A DNA stretch of 64,000 bases from Acidovorax sp. NCPPB 4044 (GCF_028069655.1 NZ_JAMCOS010000001.1:4432001-4496000); one strand, 5' to 3'; positions 36,585-49,900 are shown, numbered from the stretch's first letter. Numbers and translations are program-made. The notes: generated by a model from the letters alone, not told the origin.

Positions 36585-36597
36585 TCAGATTGTCTAA
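36585..36597. promoter_or_regulatory. T-N11-A candidate LysR site
   Basis: TCAGATTGTCTAA has T and A separated by 11 bases with an internal AGA/TCT dyad. It lies in the 160-bp region between the divergent LysR and sdaA genes. Confidence 0.4.
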
Positions 36598-36706
36598 CGC
36601 ATCCCTTCACCAAAGATCAGTAGACCTGATGAAACGCGCGCCCTACGCTGTGCCCCAGCCCGGCAGGCAGACGGCCTGCGGGGGTTTCCCCACGAAAGAC
36701 GTTTCC

Positions 36707-38095
36707 ATGGCCATCAGCGTTTTCGACCTCTTCAAGATCGGCATCGGCCCGTCCAGCTCGCACACCGTGGGGCCGATGCGGGCCGCGCGCATGTTCACGC
36801 ACGCCCTCGAACACCAGGGCCTGCTGGCGGAAACCGGCCGCGTGGTGGCGGAGCTGTACGGCTCCCTGGGCGCCACCGGCAAGGGCCACGGCAGCGACAC
36901 CGCCGTGCTGCTGGGCCTGTGCGGCCATGAGCCCGACACCGTGGACGTGGACCACGTGGGCGGCTACGTCGAGAGCATCCGCGCGCACGGGTCGCTGCCC
37001 CTCGCGGGCCGCCACGCCATTGCCTTCGACGAAAAGCGCGACCTGCGCTTCTATGCGCTCAAGACCCTGCCCTTCCATGCCAACGGCCTGCGCTTCGCCG
37101 CGCACGCGCCCTCGGGTGCGCTGCTGCACGAGGCCACCTACTACTCGGTGGGCGGCGGCTTCGTGGTAAGCGAGGCCGTGGCCGCGGACGGCGCGCGCCA
37201 GAAGGTGATCGCGCCCGATCCATCGGTGCTGCCGCTGCCGTTCGAAGACGCCGGCGGGCTGCTGCGGCTCACCGCCACGCACGGTCTCGACATCGCGGGC
37301 GTGATGCGCACCAACGAGCGCCACTGGCGCAGCGATGCCGACATCGACGCCGGCCTGCTGGCCATCTGGCACGCCATGCAGGCCTGCGTGGAGCGCGGCT
37401 GCCGCACCGAGGGGCTGCTGCCCGGCGGGTTCAAGGTGAAGCGGCGGGCCGCGGCCCTGGCGCGCCGCCTGGGCGCCTTCGAGCCGCAGCCGGCCGATCC
37501 GCTGCGCGTGCTCGACTGGGTGAACCTGTGGGCCCTGGCCGTCAACGAGGAGAACGCGGCCGGCGGCCGGGTGGTCACCGCGCCCACGAACGGCGCGGCC
37601 GGCATCGTGCCCGCCGTGCTGCACTACTACATGCACACCGCCGGGCAGGCGAGCGACCGCGGGGCGATCGACTTCCTGCTCACGGCCGGCGCCATCGGCA
37701 TCCTCTACAAGAAGAACGCCTCGATCAGCGGGGCCGAGGTGGGCTGCCAGGGCGAAGTGGGCGTGGCCTGCTCCATGGCCGCGGGCGCGCTCTGCGCGGC
37801 CCTGGGCGGCACGCCGGCACAGGCGGAGAACGCGGCGGAAATCGGCATGGAGCACCACCTGGGGCTCACCTGCGATCCGGTCGGCGGGCTGGTGCAGATC
37901 CCCTGCATCGAGCGCAATGCCATCGCCTCGGTGAAGGCCATCAACGCCGCACGCATGGCCCTCTATGGGGACGGCACGCATTTCGTGAGCCTCGACCAGG
38001 TCATCAAGACCATGCGCGAGACCGGCGCGGACATGCTCACCAAGTACAAGGAGACCGCGCGCGGCGGCCTCGCGGTGAACATCGTGGAGTGCTGA
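36707..38095 (+). CDS. sdaA: L-serine ammonia-lyase (single-chain, iron-sulfur type)
   Basis: The 462-residue enzyme deaminates serine to pyruvate and ammonia. It begins [27 protein letters not shown], the beta-domain start, and the alpha domain has [27 protein letters not shown] and the cluster cysteines in [22 protein letters not shown] and [18 protein letters not shown]. Length agrees with single-chain SdaA. The ATG at 36707 is taken; the frame extends upstream without conserved sequence. Confidence 0.95.
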   Translation: MAISVFDLFKIGIGPSSSHTVGPMRAARMFTHALEHQGLLAETGRVVAELYGSLGATGKGHGSDTAVLLGLCGHEPDTVDVDHVGGYVESIRAHGSLPLAGRHAIAFDEKRDLRFYALKTLPFHANGLRFAAHAPSGALLHEATYYSVGGGFVVSEAVAADGARQKVIAPDPSVLPLPFEDAGGLLRLTATHGLDIAGVMRTNERHWRSDADIDAGLLAIWHAMQACVERGCRTEGLLPGGFKVKRRAAALARRLGAFEPQPADPLRVLDWVNLWALAVNEENAAGGRVVTAPTNGAAGIVPAVLHYYMHTAGQASDRGAIDFLLTAGAIGILYKKNASISGAEVGCQGEVGVACSMAAGALCAALGGTPAQAENAAEIGMEHHLGLTCDPVGGLVQIPCIERNAIASVKAINAARMALYGDGTHFVSLDQVIKTMRETGADMLTKYKETARGGLAVNIVEC

Positions 38096-38149
38096 GCGCG
38101 GCCCGGGCCATCCGCGTTTGCGATGAGGCATGGGCTCATACCCGCTACT

Positions 38150-38233
38150 TATAATGTGACCGCTCCGTGACGTCCGCCACCGGACGCCGGCCCCACGATC
38201 TCCGGCTTCGCCACCCGCCAGGCCGGATTTTTT
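38150..38233 (+). promoter_or_regulatory. Leader with -10 element, hairpin and intrinsic terminator before amino acid ABC operon
   Basis: A consensus TATAAT lies at 38150-38155. A perfect hairpin CGTCCG-CCAC-CGGACG follows at 38171-38186, then TCCGGC/GCCGGA (38201-38227) with six T (38228-38233), all before the ATG at 38266. The second hairpin may end sdaA transcripts or act as an attenuator for the transporter. No known riboswitch core is recognised. Confidence 0.5.
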
Positions 38234-38265
38234 GTACCCTGCCCTCACCCCACCAGGAACCGCAG

Positions 38266-39033
38266 ATGAAGATTCTCAAGACGATGGCCACCGCCGCCGT
38301 GGCGCTGTGCGCGGCATTCTCGGCACAGGCGCGACCGATCGACGCCATCCAGAAGGACGGCAAGATCATCATCGCCACCGAGGGCCAGTTCGCTCCCTTC
38401 AACTACTTCAACGGCACGCAACTCACGGGCTTCGAAGTCGAGGTCGCCAACCTGGTGGCCAAGAAGATGAACCTGAAGGTGGAATGGAAGACCCTGGGCT
38501 TCGACGCCCTGCTGACCGGCCTGGCGCAGGACCGCTGGGATCTGGCCATCGCCTCGCACGGGGTGACCGAAGAGCGCTCCAAGGCCGTGACCTTCGCCAC
38601 GCCGCACTACTGCTCCGGCGGCATGGTCATCGCCATGGACCCGGCCATCCGCACGGGCAAGGACCTCGCCGGCAAGGTGGTCGCCGTGCAGACCGGCACG
38701 AGCTACCTCGAGAACGTGAAGAAGGTCTCCGGCGTCAAGGACGTGAAGAACTTCCCCACCGACGTGGACGCCCGCAGCGCCCTCACCTCCAAGCGCGTGG
38801 ACGCCTGGGTGACCGACAAGTTCGTGGCCAAGGAAGTCGCGGCCAAGAACCCCAAGGCGGGCCTGAAGCTCGGCGACATGCTCTTCATCGAGAAGATCGC
38901 CCCGGCCGTGGCCAAGGGCAACACGGGCCTGGCCGATGCCTGGAACAAGGCCTTCGGCGAGATCCTGGCCGACGGCAGCTATGCCGCCGTTTCCAAGAAG
39001 TACTTCAACGAAGACGTCCGCTGCGCCCCCTGA
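38266..39033 (+). CDS. Polar amino acid ABC transporter, periplasmic binding protein
   Basis: The 255-residue protein has a Sec signal (MKILKTMATAAVALCAAFSAQA) and a family 3 solute-binding fold: IIIATEGQFAPFNYFNGTQLTGFEVEVANLVAKKM, LLTGLAQDRWDLAIASHGVTEERSKAVTFATPHY and GSYAAVSKKYF. It delivers an amino acid to the permease/ATPase pair encoded next. Its position behind sdaA suggests serine or a related polar residue, which is inference. Confidence 0.93.
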   Translation: MKILKTMATAAVALCAAFSAQARPIDAIQKDGKIIIATEGQFAPFNYFNGTQLTGFEVEVANLVAKKMNLKVEWKTLGFDALLTGLAQDRWDLAIASHGVTEERSKAVTFATPHYCSGGMVIAMDPAIRTGKDLAGKVVAVQTGTSYLENVKKVSGVKDVKNFPTDVDARSALTSKRVDAWVTDKFVAKEVAAKNPKAGLKLGDMLFIEKIAPAVAKGNTGLADAWNKAFGEILADGSYAAVSKKYFNEDVRCAP

Positions 39034-39096
39034 TCCCAGACCGCCGCCCGGCGCCCTGATGCGGCGCCGGTGCCGGCCTTCCGGACGTTTCGCTCC

Positions 39097-39879
39097 ATGT
39101 TCACCGCTCTCTGGCCCCGCCACTGGAGCCGCCAGCAACGCAGCAATGCCACGCTGGTCTCTGCCCTGGTGCTGATGGTGCTGGCACTGGCCCTGCTCGG
39201 CCATGCCCTCTCCTTCCTCCCCGACCCCATCGGCCCGAATGCCCAGGCCTTCGCCGAAGGTGCGCGCACCACGCTCTGGCTCACGCTCGTGAGCGGGCTG
39301 TGCGGCCTGGCCCTCGGCACCGGTGCGGCCCTGGCCCGCACCGCGCGCTGGACGCCGCTGCGCTGGACGGCCCGCTGCTACATCTGGGTCATCCGCGGCA
39401 CGCCGCTGCTGGTGCAGATCCTGTTCGTCTATTTCGCGCTGCCGGTGCTCGTGCCGGGCCTGAACCTGCCCGACTTCGCCGCTGCCGTGGTGGCGCTGGG
39501 CCTGAACGTCGGCGCCTACAACGCCGAAGCCATCCGGGCGGGCCTGCTGGCCGTGCCGCGTGGTCAGACCGAGGCCGCGCGCGCCCTGGGCCTGTCGCGC
39601 ACCTACGTGTTCTTCGACGTGGTGTTCCCGCAGGCCTTCAAGATCTCGCTGCCGCCGCTCGTGAGCAACTTCGTGGCACTGCTCAAGGATTCCTCGCTGG
39701 CCTACGCGATCGGCGTGGTGGAGCTGACCAATGTGGGCAACCGCATCCAGTCGGCCACCTTCCAGCCCATCGCCACGCTCTCCACCGTGGCCGTCACCTA
39801 CCTGCTGCTCACCACGCTGGTGACGCAGGTGTCCAACGCCATCGAGCACCGTTTCGACGTCGAAGGGCGAGCCCAATGA
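39097..39879 (+). CDS. Polar amino acid ABC transporter, permease
   Basis: The 260-residue protein has about five helices and the HisMQ-type domain: [44 protein letters not shown], the EAA loop [27 protein letters not shown] and [20 protein letters not shown] 39097 is chosen; an in-frame GTG at 39070 is possible. Its stop overlaps the ATPase start (ATGA). Confidence 0.92.
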   Translation: MFTALWPRHWSRQQRSNATLVSALVLMVLALALLGHALSFLPDPIGPNAQAFAEGARTTLWLTLVSGLCGLALGTGAALARTARWTPLRWTARCYIWVIRGTPLLVQILFVYFALPVLVPGLNLPDFAAAVVALGLNVGAYNAEAIRAGLLAVPRGQTEAARALGLSRTYVFFDVVFPQAFKISLPPLVSNFVALLKDSSLAYAIGVVELTNVGNRIQSATFQPIATLSTVAVTYLLLTTLVTQVSNAIEHRFDVEGRAQ

Positions 39880-40625
39880 CCCCCGCGCCCCCGACGCCCT
39901 ACATCGTGGCGGAGAACGTCTGCAAGGCGTTCGGCACCCACCAGGTGCTCAAGAACGTCTCCACCGTGTTCAACACCGGCGAAGTCACCGTGATCATCGG
40001 CGCCTCCGGCTCGGGCAAATCGACGCTGCTGCGCGCGATCAACCGGCTGGAGCCGCACGACAGCGGCCGCATCGCCATCGGTGGCACCGAGGTCACCGAC
40101 GACCCGCGCACCCTGCAGCTGCAGCGCAGCGAGGTCGGCATGGTGTTCCAGCAGTTCAACCTGTTCGGCCACATGAGCGTGCTCGACAACGTGACGCTGG
40201 CGCCGCGCCGCATCCGCCGCACGCCGCGCGCCGAAGCCAACACGCAGGCCCTCAGGCTGCTGCAGCGCGTGGGCCTGAAGGACCATGCGCACAAGTACCC
40301 CTGGCAGCTCTCGGGCGGGCAGCAGCAGCGCGTGGCCATCGCACGCGCGCTGGCCATGCAGCCCAAGGTCATGCTGTTCGACGAACCCACTTCGGCGCTC
40401 GATCCCGAGATGGTCCAGGAGGTGCTGGACGTGATGCGCGAACTCGCGCGCGGCGGCATGACCATGATCGTCGTCACCCACGAGATGGGCTTCGCCCGCG
40501 AGGTGGCCGATCGCGTGATGTTCTTCGACCAGGGCTGCATCGTGCACGATGCTCCGCCTGCCGAATTCTTCGGCAACCCGGCCAACGACCGCATCCGCGC
40601 TTTCATCGGGCGCATGACCGCTTGA
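39876..40625 (+). CDS. Polar amino acid ABC transporter, ATPase
   Basis: The 249-residue ATPase has Walker [11 protein letters not shown]-loop [20 protein letters not shown], signature [15 protein letters not shown], Walker [15 protein letters not shown] and switch [15 protein letters not shown], the GlnQ/HisP type. It is the last gene of the three-gene uptake operon. Confidence 0.95.
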   Translation: MTPAPPTPYIVAENVCKAFGTHQVLKNVSTVFNTGEVTVIIGASGSGKSTLLRAINRLEPHDSGRIAIGGTEVTDDPRTLQLQRSEVGMVFQQFNLFGHMSVLDNVTLAPRRIRRTPRAEANTQALRLLQRVGLKDHAHKYPWQLSGGQQQRVAIARALAMQPKVMLFDEPTSALDPEMVQEVLDVMRELARGGMTMIVVTHEMGFAREVADRVMFFDQGCIVHDAPPAEFFGNPANDRIRAFIGRMTA

Positions 40626-40633
40626 ATCGGGGC

Positions 40634-40750
40634 ACCCCCTGAGATGCCTTCGGCGCCCTTCCCTCTGAAGGGGAACGCCGCCGGTGGCCCGACGCGACGG
40701 AGCCGGTTCCACCGCGTCTGCCGGCATGGCCGGCTCTGCGGCCCTCCGGC
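40634..40750. repeat. GC-rich dispersed element, copy 2
   Basis: CCCCCTGAGATGCCTTCGGCGCC, a CCCTCTGAAGGGG segment, CGCCGGTGGCCC, then GAGCCGGTTCCACCGCGTCTG and GGCATGGCCGGCTCTGCGGCC match the elements at 11529 and 60880. It fills the gap before the EamA gene. Confidence 0.7.
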
Positions 40751-40845
40751 GGGTGGCGCAGCGCCGGTTGCCTGTGCCCTGGAATAACCGATCCACCGGC
40801 CTGCCGCGCGCGCAGGCAACGCCTGTCACTTACTGCCCTGCCCCG

Positions 40846-41760
40846 ATGTCCACCGCAGCCCCTTCCTCCCAGCGCCTGGGCCTGGTCGCCCTCCTCGTCG
40901 TGACCCTCGTGTGGGGCACGACCTTTCCGTCCATGAAGCTGCTGGCCTCGTCCGGCCTCGACGCGCTGCAGCTCATCTGGGCGCGCTTCGCGATCGCACT
41001 CACCGTGCTGGCGCCGTTCTGGTGGAGCATGCGCCGCGCCGAGCGCCGCTGGGGGCTGGTGCTGGGCCTGCTGCTGTTCTTCGCCTTCTGGCTGCAGATC
41101 GAGGGGCTGGCGCGCACCAGCAGCAACCGCAACGCCTTCGTCACCGGGCTCAACGTGCTGGTGGTTCCGCTGCTGGCGATGGCCGTGCTGTCGCGGCGGT
41201 ATGGCTGGCGGCTCTGGGCGGCCTGCGTGCTGGCCCTGGCCGGCATGGCGCTGATGTTCCACGAGGACGAGCCCTGGAACCTGGGCGATACGCTCACGCT
41301 GGCCAGCACGCTTTTCTACGCGATCTACATCCTGGCGCTGGAAGAATGCGCGCGGCGCACGGCCGCCCAGCCATTGCGCGCCACACGCATGGCCGCCGCA
41401 CAGGCCGCCGCGATGCTGGTGGCCTCGACCGCGCTGCTCGGCATGCGCCATGGCGGCGTGGCCTCCACGCTGGACGCCCTGTCCGCGCTGCCCATGCCCT
41501 CGGCGGCCGCGCTGGCCTATCTGGGCGTGGTCGCCAGCGTGGTGGTGGTGACCCTGCAGGCCTGGGGCCAGCAGCGCGTGGACGCGATGCGCAGCGCCAT
41601 CGTGTTCGGGCTTGAGCCGGTGTTCGCCGCCCTCACCGCCTGGTGGCTGATCGGCGAACGCCTGGGCGTGCTGGGCATCGCGGGGGCGGCGCTCATCGTG
41701 GCGGCGCTGGTGTTCAGCCAGTGGCAGCCGGGCCCTGCACCGGCAAGCACGGTGGAATGA
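40846..41760 (+). CDS. EamA/DMT-family transporter
   Basis: The 304-residue protein has ten predicted helices in two EamA halves, starting LVALLVVTLVWGTTFPSMKLL and ending LEPVFAALTAWWLIGERLGVLGIAGAALIVAALV. Such drug/metabolite transporters export amino acids or other small compounds. ATG 40846 is taken because the first helix starts shortly after it; the upstream part of the frame is inside the repeat element. Confidence 0.88.
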   Translation: MSTAAPSSQRLGLVALLVVTLVWGTTFPSMKLLASSGLDALQLIWARFAIALTVLAPFWWSMRRAERRWGLVLGLLLFFAFWLQIEGLARTSSNRNAFVTGLNVLVVPLLAMAVLSRRYGWRLWAACVLALAGMALMFHEDEPWNLGDTLTLASTLFYAIYILALEECARRTAAQPLRATRMAAAQAAAMLVASTALLGMRHGGVASTLDALSALPMPSAAALAYLGVVASVVVVTLQAWGQQRVDAMRSAIVFGLEPVFAALTAWWLIGERLGVLGIAGAALIVAALVFSQWQPGPAPASTVE

Positions 41761-41811
41761 CCGCCAGGAGGCCGGCCACTGCCGCGTGACGGCTCCGCCG
41801 GCGCCCGCCCT

Positions 41812-43752
41812 TCAAGGCTCCACGACCTGCACATCCTCGGCGCGCAGGGGCGTGCCGATGGGCGCAGCGGCCTGGCCCTTGCGCACCGCGTCCATGTCCT
41901 GCGCGTTGGGGTACTGGCCGAGCAGCCAGTAGTCGAACACGCGCCGGGCGATGGGCGCGGCATGCGCGGCGCCGAAGCCCGCGTTCTCGACGATCACGGC
42001 CAATGCGATGCGGGGCTCCTCGGCCGGAGCGAAGGCCGCGAAGAGCGAGTGGTCGCGCTGGTGCTCTTCCAGCGCACGGGCGTTGTACTTGACGTTCTGG
42101 CCCAGCGACACGGCCTGGGCCGTACCCGTCTTGCCCGCCGAGGTGTAGGGCGCACCCGCGAAGACGCGCGTGCCCGTGCCGCCCTTGTTCACGGCCACCA
42201 GCGCATTGCGCACCAGGTCCACGTTCTTGCGCGAGAAGCCGAGGCCCACGCCCGGCGGCTGCTCGATCTGCGTGATCTGCCCCGTCACCGTGTCCCGCAC
42301 GGCCTTCACGAGGTGCGGCGTGTAGCGCGTGCCGCCGTTGGCGAGCGTGGCCTCCGCCACGGCCAGCTGCAGCATCGTGAAATTGTTGTAGCCCTGCCCG
42401 ATGCCCAGGGACACCGTCTCGCCCGAGTACCAGCGGCGCGTCTCTGGCCGCTTGTAGGTGTTGCGCTTCCATTCGGTGCTGGGCAGCACGCCGCGCACTT
42501 CGCCGTTGATGTCGATGCCCGTGGGCTGCCCGAACCCCAGGGGCTTCATGAAATCGTGGATGGCATCCACGCCCATGTCCACCGCCAGCGAATAGAAATA
42601 CGTGTTGCTGGAGAACTGGATGGCGCGGTGCATGTCCACGCCGCCCAGGCCGCCCTCGTGGCTGCGGAAGGTGTGGCCGCCATAGGTGTAGAAGCCCGGG
42701 TCGTTGTAGACCTGCGTGGGCGAGCGCTTGTTCAATTGCAGCGCGCCCAGCGCCATGAAGGGCTTGTAGGTCGATCCCGGCGGATAGGTGCCGCGCAGCG
42801 CACGGTTCAGCAGCGGCTTGTCGATCGACTCATTGAGCGCCTGCCAGTTTTCCGAATCGATGCCCTCCACGAACAGGTTCGGGTCGAAGGTGGGTTTGGA
42901 GACCAGCGCGAGGATCTCGCCATTGCGCGGATCGATCGCCACCAGTGCGCCGCGGCGCTCGCCGAACATGTCCTCGATGAGCTTCTGCAGCTTGATGTCG
43001 ATCGACAGCATCACCGTGTTGCCCGGCGTGGCGGGATGGCTCGCGAGGCGCCGCACCGCATGGCCGCCGGCCGAGGTTTCCATGCGCTCCACGCCGGTCA
43101 GGCCGTGCAGCGTGTTCTCCTGGCTCTGCTCGATGCCGAGCTTGCCGATATGGTCGGTGCCGCGGTAGTTGGCGGCATCCTCGGAATCCTCGATCCGCTC
43201 CTTCTCGCGCTGGTTGATCCGGCCGATGTAGCCGATGGCATGGCTTCCGATGTCGCCCAGCGGGTAGTTGCGAAACAGCCGCGCCTTGATGTCCACGCCC
43301 GGGAAGCGGTAGCGTTGCGCGGTGAAGCGCGCCACCTCCTGGTCCGTGAGGCGCGTGCGGATGGGCAGGGACTCGAAGCTCCGCGACTCGTCCATCAGCC
43401 GCTTGAAGCGCCGCCGGTCGCGCGCGTGGATCTCCACGACCTTGGACAGCTCGTCGATCGTCTCTTCGAGCGACCCGACCTTGGAGGGCGTGATCTCCAG
43501 CGTGTAGGCCGAATAGTTGGTGGCCAGCACCACGCCGTTGCGGTCCTGGATGAGACCGCGGTTGGGAACGATGGGCACCACGGCCGTGCGGTTGCTCTCG
43601 GCCTGGTCGGCGAGGTCTTCGTGCCGCACCACCTGCAGCACGAGCAGGCGCGCCACGATGAGGCACATGGCGAGCAGCACCACGAGCCCCACGACGATCA
43701 CGCGCGTGCGGAAACGCGAGAGATCGGCTTCGGTATTGCGCAACTCGGTCAT
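41812..43752 (-). CDS. mrdA: Penicillin-binding protein 2 (elongasome transpeptidase)
   Basis: The 646-residue protein has one N-terminal helix (about 18-40), a dimerisation domain (about 60-220) and a transpeptidase domain with STYK (active Ser327), SSN (381-383) and KTG (541-543). It crosslinks side-wall peptidoglycan with the MreBCD complex. It lies 45 bp after mreD on the same strand. rodA, its usual partner, is not adjacent; the next gene downstream is convergent. Confidence 0.95.
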   Translation of the reverse strand: MTELRNTEADLSRFRTRVIVVGLVVLLAMCLIVARLLVLQVVRHEDLADQAESNRTAVVPIVPNRGLIQDRNGVVLATNYSAYTLEITPSKVGSLEETIDELSKVVEIHARDRRRFKRLMDESRSFESLPIRTRLTDQEVARFTAQRYRFPGVDIKARLFRNYPLGDIGSHAIGYIGRINQREKERIEDSEDAANYRGTDHIGKLGIEQSQENTLHGLTGVERMETSAGGHAVRRLASHPATPGNTVMLSIDIKLQKLIEDMFGERRGALVAIDPRNGEILALVSKPTFDPNLFVEGIDSENWQALNESIDKPLLNRALRGTYPPGSTYKPFMALGALQLNKRSPTQVYNDPGFYTYGGHTFRSHEGGLGGVDMHRAIQFSSNTYFYSLAVDMGVDAIHDFMKPLGFGQPTGIDINGEVRGVLPSTEWKRNTYKRPETRRWYSGETVSLGIGQGYNNFTMLQLAVAEATLANGGTRYTPHLVKAVRDTVTGQITQIEQPPGVGLGFSRKNVDLVRNALVAVNKGGTGTRVFAGAPYTSAGKTGTAQAVSLGQNVKYNARALEEHQRDHSLFAAFAPAEEPRIALAVIVENAGFGAAHAAPIARRVFDYWLLGQYPNAQDMDAVRKGQAAAPIGTPLRAEDVQVVEP

Positions 43753-43797
43753 CGCAACTCGGTCAGTTCGGCAGGGCGGGGAGCAACAGGAACGGCC

Positions 43798-44316
43798 TCA
43801 GAGCGGCCGGTTCTCGTCGCGGTCGGGCGGGCGGCGCTGCGGCGCCAGCAGCACCCAGCTGGCCAGCGGCCACAGCAGCGCCTCGAGCGCCGGAGCGATC
43901 AGCCCGTCGAGCCGGGGCAGAATGCCGCCGGACACCATGCGCACGAGCAGTTCGATCACGTGCGCCACCACGAACAGCGGCAGCACCTGCAGCGCCTGCG
44001 AGAACGGGCTGAACCACAGGAGGCGCCGGTGCAGATAGATGGCGCCGTACATCATGGCGCAGTAGGCCAGCGCATGCTGGCCCAGCAGCGCCGTCTGGTA
44101 GACGTCCATGCACAGGCCCATGCCGAAGGCCACGCCCATGCCGACGCGCTGCGGCTGGTGGACGCCCCAGAACACCAGCAGCACCATGACGAGATCGGGC
44201 GTCCACACCACGCGGCCGAGCGGCAGCATGTTGAACGCCAGCGCCAGCAGCAGGCTGAGGGCGATGAAGGCGGGGCGCACGGGCAGCAGCAGCTGCTCGC
44301 CACGGGGCATGATCAT
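43798..44316 (-). CDS. mreD: Rod shape-determining protein MreD
   Basis: The 172-residue protein has about five helices and the MreD pattern PDLVMVLLVFWGVHQPQRVGMGVAFGMGLCMDVYQTALLGQHAL. It is an inner membrane part of the elongasome linking MreC to the synthases. Start overlaps the mreC stop (ATGA). Confidence 0.93.
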   Translation of the reverse strand: MIMPRGEQLLLPVRPAFIALSLLLALAFNMLPLGRVVWTPDLVMVLLVFWGVHQPQRVGMGVAFGMGLCMDVYQTALLGQHALAYCAMMYGAIYLHRRLLWFSPFSQALQVLPLFVVAHVIELLVRMVSGGILPRLDGLIAPALEALLWPLASWVLLAPQRRPPDRDENRPL

Positions 44317-45230
44317 CGGCGGCTCCCCTTGCGGGTGGGTGCGGCTTCCGCGGGCGGGCGCTCGGGCAGGCCGGGGTCCAGCGGCTGCAGCACCATCACG
44401 TGCCGCGCCCCTTGCGCCTGCGCGAGCGGCGCACAGTAGATGCGGGCAAACGCGGAATCGGCGCGGCGCTCCACGCGCACGACGCGCGCCACGGGCAGGC
44501 CCGGCGGGTACAACCCGTCAACGCCGCTGGTGGTGAGCAGGTCGCCTTCCTGGACATCGGCATTGCTGGGCATGAAGCGCAGCTCCATGCCGCCGCCATG
44601 CGCGATCACCGGGTCGCCATAGGCCACGCCGCGCGCGCCCGTGCGCACATTCATGATGGGGATCGCCTGGTCGCGGTCGATGAGCAGGGTGACCTCGCTC
44701 AGGAAGGGATGCACCCGGGTGACCTGCCCGAGCATGCCGGATTCGTCCATGACGGGCGAACCCAGCGCGATGCCGGCCACCTGGCCCTGGTCGATCATCA
44801 CGCGGCGGGTGTAGGGATCGGCCGCGTCGTAGATCACCTGCGCCGCCTTGGCGGGGGTCTGCAGCCGGTCACGCAACTGCAGCAGCTTGCGCAGCCGCTC
44901 GTTCTCCTGGAGCAGCTGGTCGCCCTGGTTGGCACGCTGCGCCATCTCCACCATGCTGCGCCGCGCGGCGTCCACCTCGGCATGGGCAGACTCCTGCGTG
45001 CGCAGATAGGCGAGGCCGCCGCCCACGAACTCCACTGGCTGCAACATGACCCATTGCACGGGGTAGAGCGCCACGGCGATGGCCTTGCGCAGGGGCTCGG
45101 TCACCTGGAAGCGGGCATCCGCCACCATCAGGAACAACGCCAGCGCGCTGCACAGGGCCAGCCGGGCCCGCGGCGACGGGCCTTGCTTCAGGAAAGACGG
45201 CGCGGACCGTTCGAGGGTACCGAGGGGCAT
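44313..45230 (-). CDS. mreC: Rod shape-determining protein MreC
   Basis: The 305-residue protein has one helix (about 24-41), a coiled coil (about 85-115: NQGDQLLQENERLRKLLQLRD) and a periplasmic beta domain with VMIDQGQVAGIALGSPVMDESGMLGQVTRV and LLTTSGVDGLYPPGLPVARV. It scaffolds PBP2 and MreB. The C-terminus is Pro/Ala-rich. Confidence 0.94.
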   Translation of the reverse strand: MPLGTLERSAPSFLKQGPSPRARLALCSALALFLMVADARFQVTEPLRKAIAVALYPVQWVMLQPVEFVGGGLAYLRTQESAHAEVDAARRSMVEMAQRANQGDQLLQENERLRKLLQLRDRLQTPAKAAQVIYDAADPYTRRVMIDQGQVAGIALGSPVMDESGMLGQVTRVHPFLSEVTLLIDRDQAIPIMNVRTGARGVAYGDPVIAHGGGMELRFMPSNADVQEGDLLTTSGVDGLYPPGLPVARVVRVERRADSAFARIYCAPLAQAQGARHVMVLQPLDPGLPERPPAEAAPTRKGSRR

Positions 45231-45358
45231 GGCGGTAAGGAACTGCCGCTGGAAATCGTCAGGCGGGGCGGCGCGGGCCAGGCCTGGCCGCGCATGCGCC
45301 GGACGAACGGGACGCCCGACCCGCGGTCCTGCGGCCCCATCCCACCAGCGCGGTCATG

Positions 45359-46402
<1,044 letters not shown>

Positions 46403-46607
46403 TCAAAAATCCTCTCGGGCACGGCATGCACGTCGGCCTGCCATCGCCGGGTGTTTAGGGGGTGTTTATTGGCTTTTTTCGCACAATGACCGGCAGTTGG
46501 GAGGGTATTGCGGCAAAGCCGGGATAATACCGCATCCCCTGTGAATAACTTCCGCTCGCCCAGAGCGCGGCGCAGCTTTACATCCCGTTTCCGCACCCGT
46601 TTTTCCT

Positions 46608-46907
46608 ATGGCACTGACACCCCAGGATATTGGCCGCATCGCCCATCTGGCGCGGCTCGAATTGAGCCCCGAAGAAAGTGAGCGCATGCTCGCGCAACTG
46701 AATGGTTTCTTCGGCATCGTCGAGAAGATGCGGGCTGTGGATACCACGGGCGTACACCCCCTCTCCCACCCCGTCGCGGCCATCCAGGACATCGCCCTGC
46801 GGCTGCGCGAGGACGCCGTGGGCGAGCCCGATCGGCGCGAGGCCAACCAGCGCAGCGCCCCGGCGGTGGAAGGGGGCCTGTTCCTGGTTCCCAAGGTGAT
46901 CGAATAA
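46608..46907 (+). CDS. gatC: Asp/Glu-tRNA amidotransferase subunit C
   Basis: The 99-residue protein begins [35 protein letters not shown] and contains [18 protein letters not shown] and [15 protein letters not shown] end, the standard GatC pattern. It stabilises GatA and GatB. First gene of gatCAB. Confidence 0.95.
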   Translation: MALTPQDIGRIAHLARLELSPEESERMLAQLNGFFGIVEKMRAVDTTGVHPLSHPVAAIQDIALRLREDAVGEPDRREANQRSAPAVEGGLFLVPKVIE

Positions 46908-46929
46908 CAAGAATAAACAAACGCAATCC

Positions 46930-48426
46930 ATGACCGAACCTTCTTCCCTGCACACCCTGGGCGTGGCGGAACTGGCCTCCGCGCTGCGCGGCAAGCAAGT
47001 CTCCGCCGTCGAGGCCGCCCGCCACTTCCTCTCCCGCATCCGGCAGCACACCGACCTGGGCGCCTTCGTGAGCGTCAATGAAGACGCCACTCTGGCCCAG
47101 GCCCGCGCACAGGATGCCGCCATCGCAGCCGGCACGGCCGGCCCGCTGGCCGGCGTGCCGATCGCCCACAAGGACATCTTCGTCACGCGCGACTTCCCCA
47201 GCACGGCAGGCTCGAAGATACTGGCCGGCTACCAATCGCCCTTCGACGCCACCGTCGTCTCGCGGCTGGCCGATGCCGGGGCCGTGACGCTCGGCAAGCT
47301 CAACTGCGACGAGTTCGCCATGGGCTCGGCCAACGAGAATTCGGCCGTTCCGCCGCTGGAAGCCGGCGCACCGGCCCCAGTGCGCAACCCCTGGGCCACG
47401 GACCACGTGCCGGGCGGCTCCTCGGGTGGCAGCGCCGTGGCCGTGGCTGCGCGCCTGGCCCCCGCGGCGACGGGCACCGACACGGGGGGCTCGATCCGCC
47501 AGCCCTCGTCGTTCTGCGGCATCACGGGCATCAAGCCCACGTATGGCCGCGCCAGCCGCTACGGCATGATCGCCTTCGCTTCCAGCCTCGACCAGGCCGG
47601 CCCGATGGCCCGCTCGGCCGAGGATTGCGCGCTGCTGCTGTCCTCGATCTGCGGACCCGATCCCGACCGCGACTCGACCAGCCTCGACGTGCCCGCCGAA
47701 GACTTCTCGGCCCGGCTGAACGATGGCCTGGAAGGCCTGCGCATCGGCATCCCTGCCGAGTTCTTCGGCGAAGGCCTGGCCGACGATGTGCGCGCCGCCG
47801 TGGAGGGCGCGCTGAAGGAGTACGAGAAGCTCGGAGCGACGCTGGTGCCGATCCACCTGCCGCGCACCGAACTGTCCATCCCCGTGTACTACATCATCGC
47901 GCCGGCCGAGGCCTCCTCCAACCTCAGCCGTTTCGACGGCGTGAAGTTCGGCCACCGCGCGAAGGACTACACCGACCTGCTGGACATGTACAAGAAGACG
48001 CGCGCCGAAGGCTTCGGCGACGAGGTCAAGCGCCGCATCATGATCGGCACCTACGTGCTCTCCCACGGCTACTACGACGCGTACTACCTGCAGGCGCAGA
48101 AGATCCGCCGCATGATCGCCGACGACTTCCAGCAGGCCTTCAGACAGTGCGACGTGATCGCCGGCCCCGTGGCCCCCACCGTGGCCTGGAAGCTCGGAGA
48201 GCACGGCAACGATCCGCTGGCCGACTACCTGGCCGACATCTTCACGCTGCCCGCCTCGCTGGCCGGCCTGCCCGGCATGAGCGTGCCGGCCGGCTTCGGT
48301 GCGGGCGGGCTGCCCGTGGGCCTGCAGCTCATCGGCAACTACTTCCAGGAAAGCCGGCTGCTGAATGCCGCGCACCGCCTGCAGCAGGCGACCGATTTCC
48401 ACCTCCGTGCGCCGGGGGGCATCTGA
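46930..48426 (+). CDS. gatA: Asp/Glu-tRNA amidotransferase subunit A
   Basis: The 498-residue amidase has the Ser-cisSer-Lys triad regions: VPIAHKDIF (Lys81), [17 protein letters not shown] and [25 protein letters not shown]. It releases ammonia from glutamine for the transamidation carried out with GatB. It follows gatC by 22 bp. Confidence 0.96.
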   Translation: MTEPSSLHTLGVAELASALRGKQVSAVEAARHFLSRIRQHTDLGAFVSVNEDATLAQARAQDAAIAAGTAGPLAGVPIAHKDIFVTRDFPSTAGSKILAGYQSPFDATVVSRLADAGAVTLGKLNCDEFAMGSANENSAVPPLEAGAPAPVRNPWATDHVPGGSSGGSAVAVAARLAPAATGTDTGGSIRQPSSFCGITGIKPTYGRASRYGMIAFASSLDQAGPMARSAEDCALLLSSICGPDPDRDSTSLDVPAEDFSARLNDGLEGLRIGIPAEFFGEGLADDVRAAVEGALKEYEKLGATLVPIHLPRTELSIPVYYIIAPAEASSNLSRFDGVKFGHRAKDYTDLLDMYKKTRAEGFGDEVKRRIMIGTYVLSHGYYDAYYLQAQKIRRMIADDFQQAFRQCDVIAGPVAPTVAWKLGEHGNDPLADYLADIFTLPASLAGLPGMSVPAGFGAGGLPVGLQLIGNYFQESRLLNAAHRLQQATDFHLRAPGGI

Positions 48427-48427
48427 C

Positions 48428-49879
<1,452 letters not shown>

Positions 49880-49900
49880 GCCCCCCCGGGTGCCCGGTGA

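Noticed and set aside
38118..38155. Full sigma-70 promoter with TTGCGA and TATAAT before the amino acid transporter
   Set aside because: The spacing between TTGCGA and TATAAT is 26 bp, too long; only the -10 is kept as evidence.
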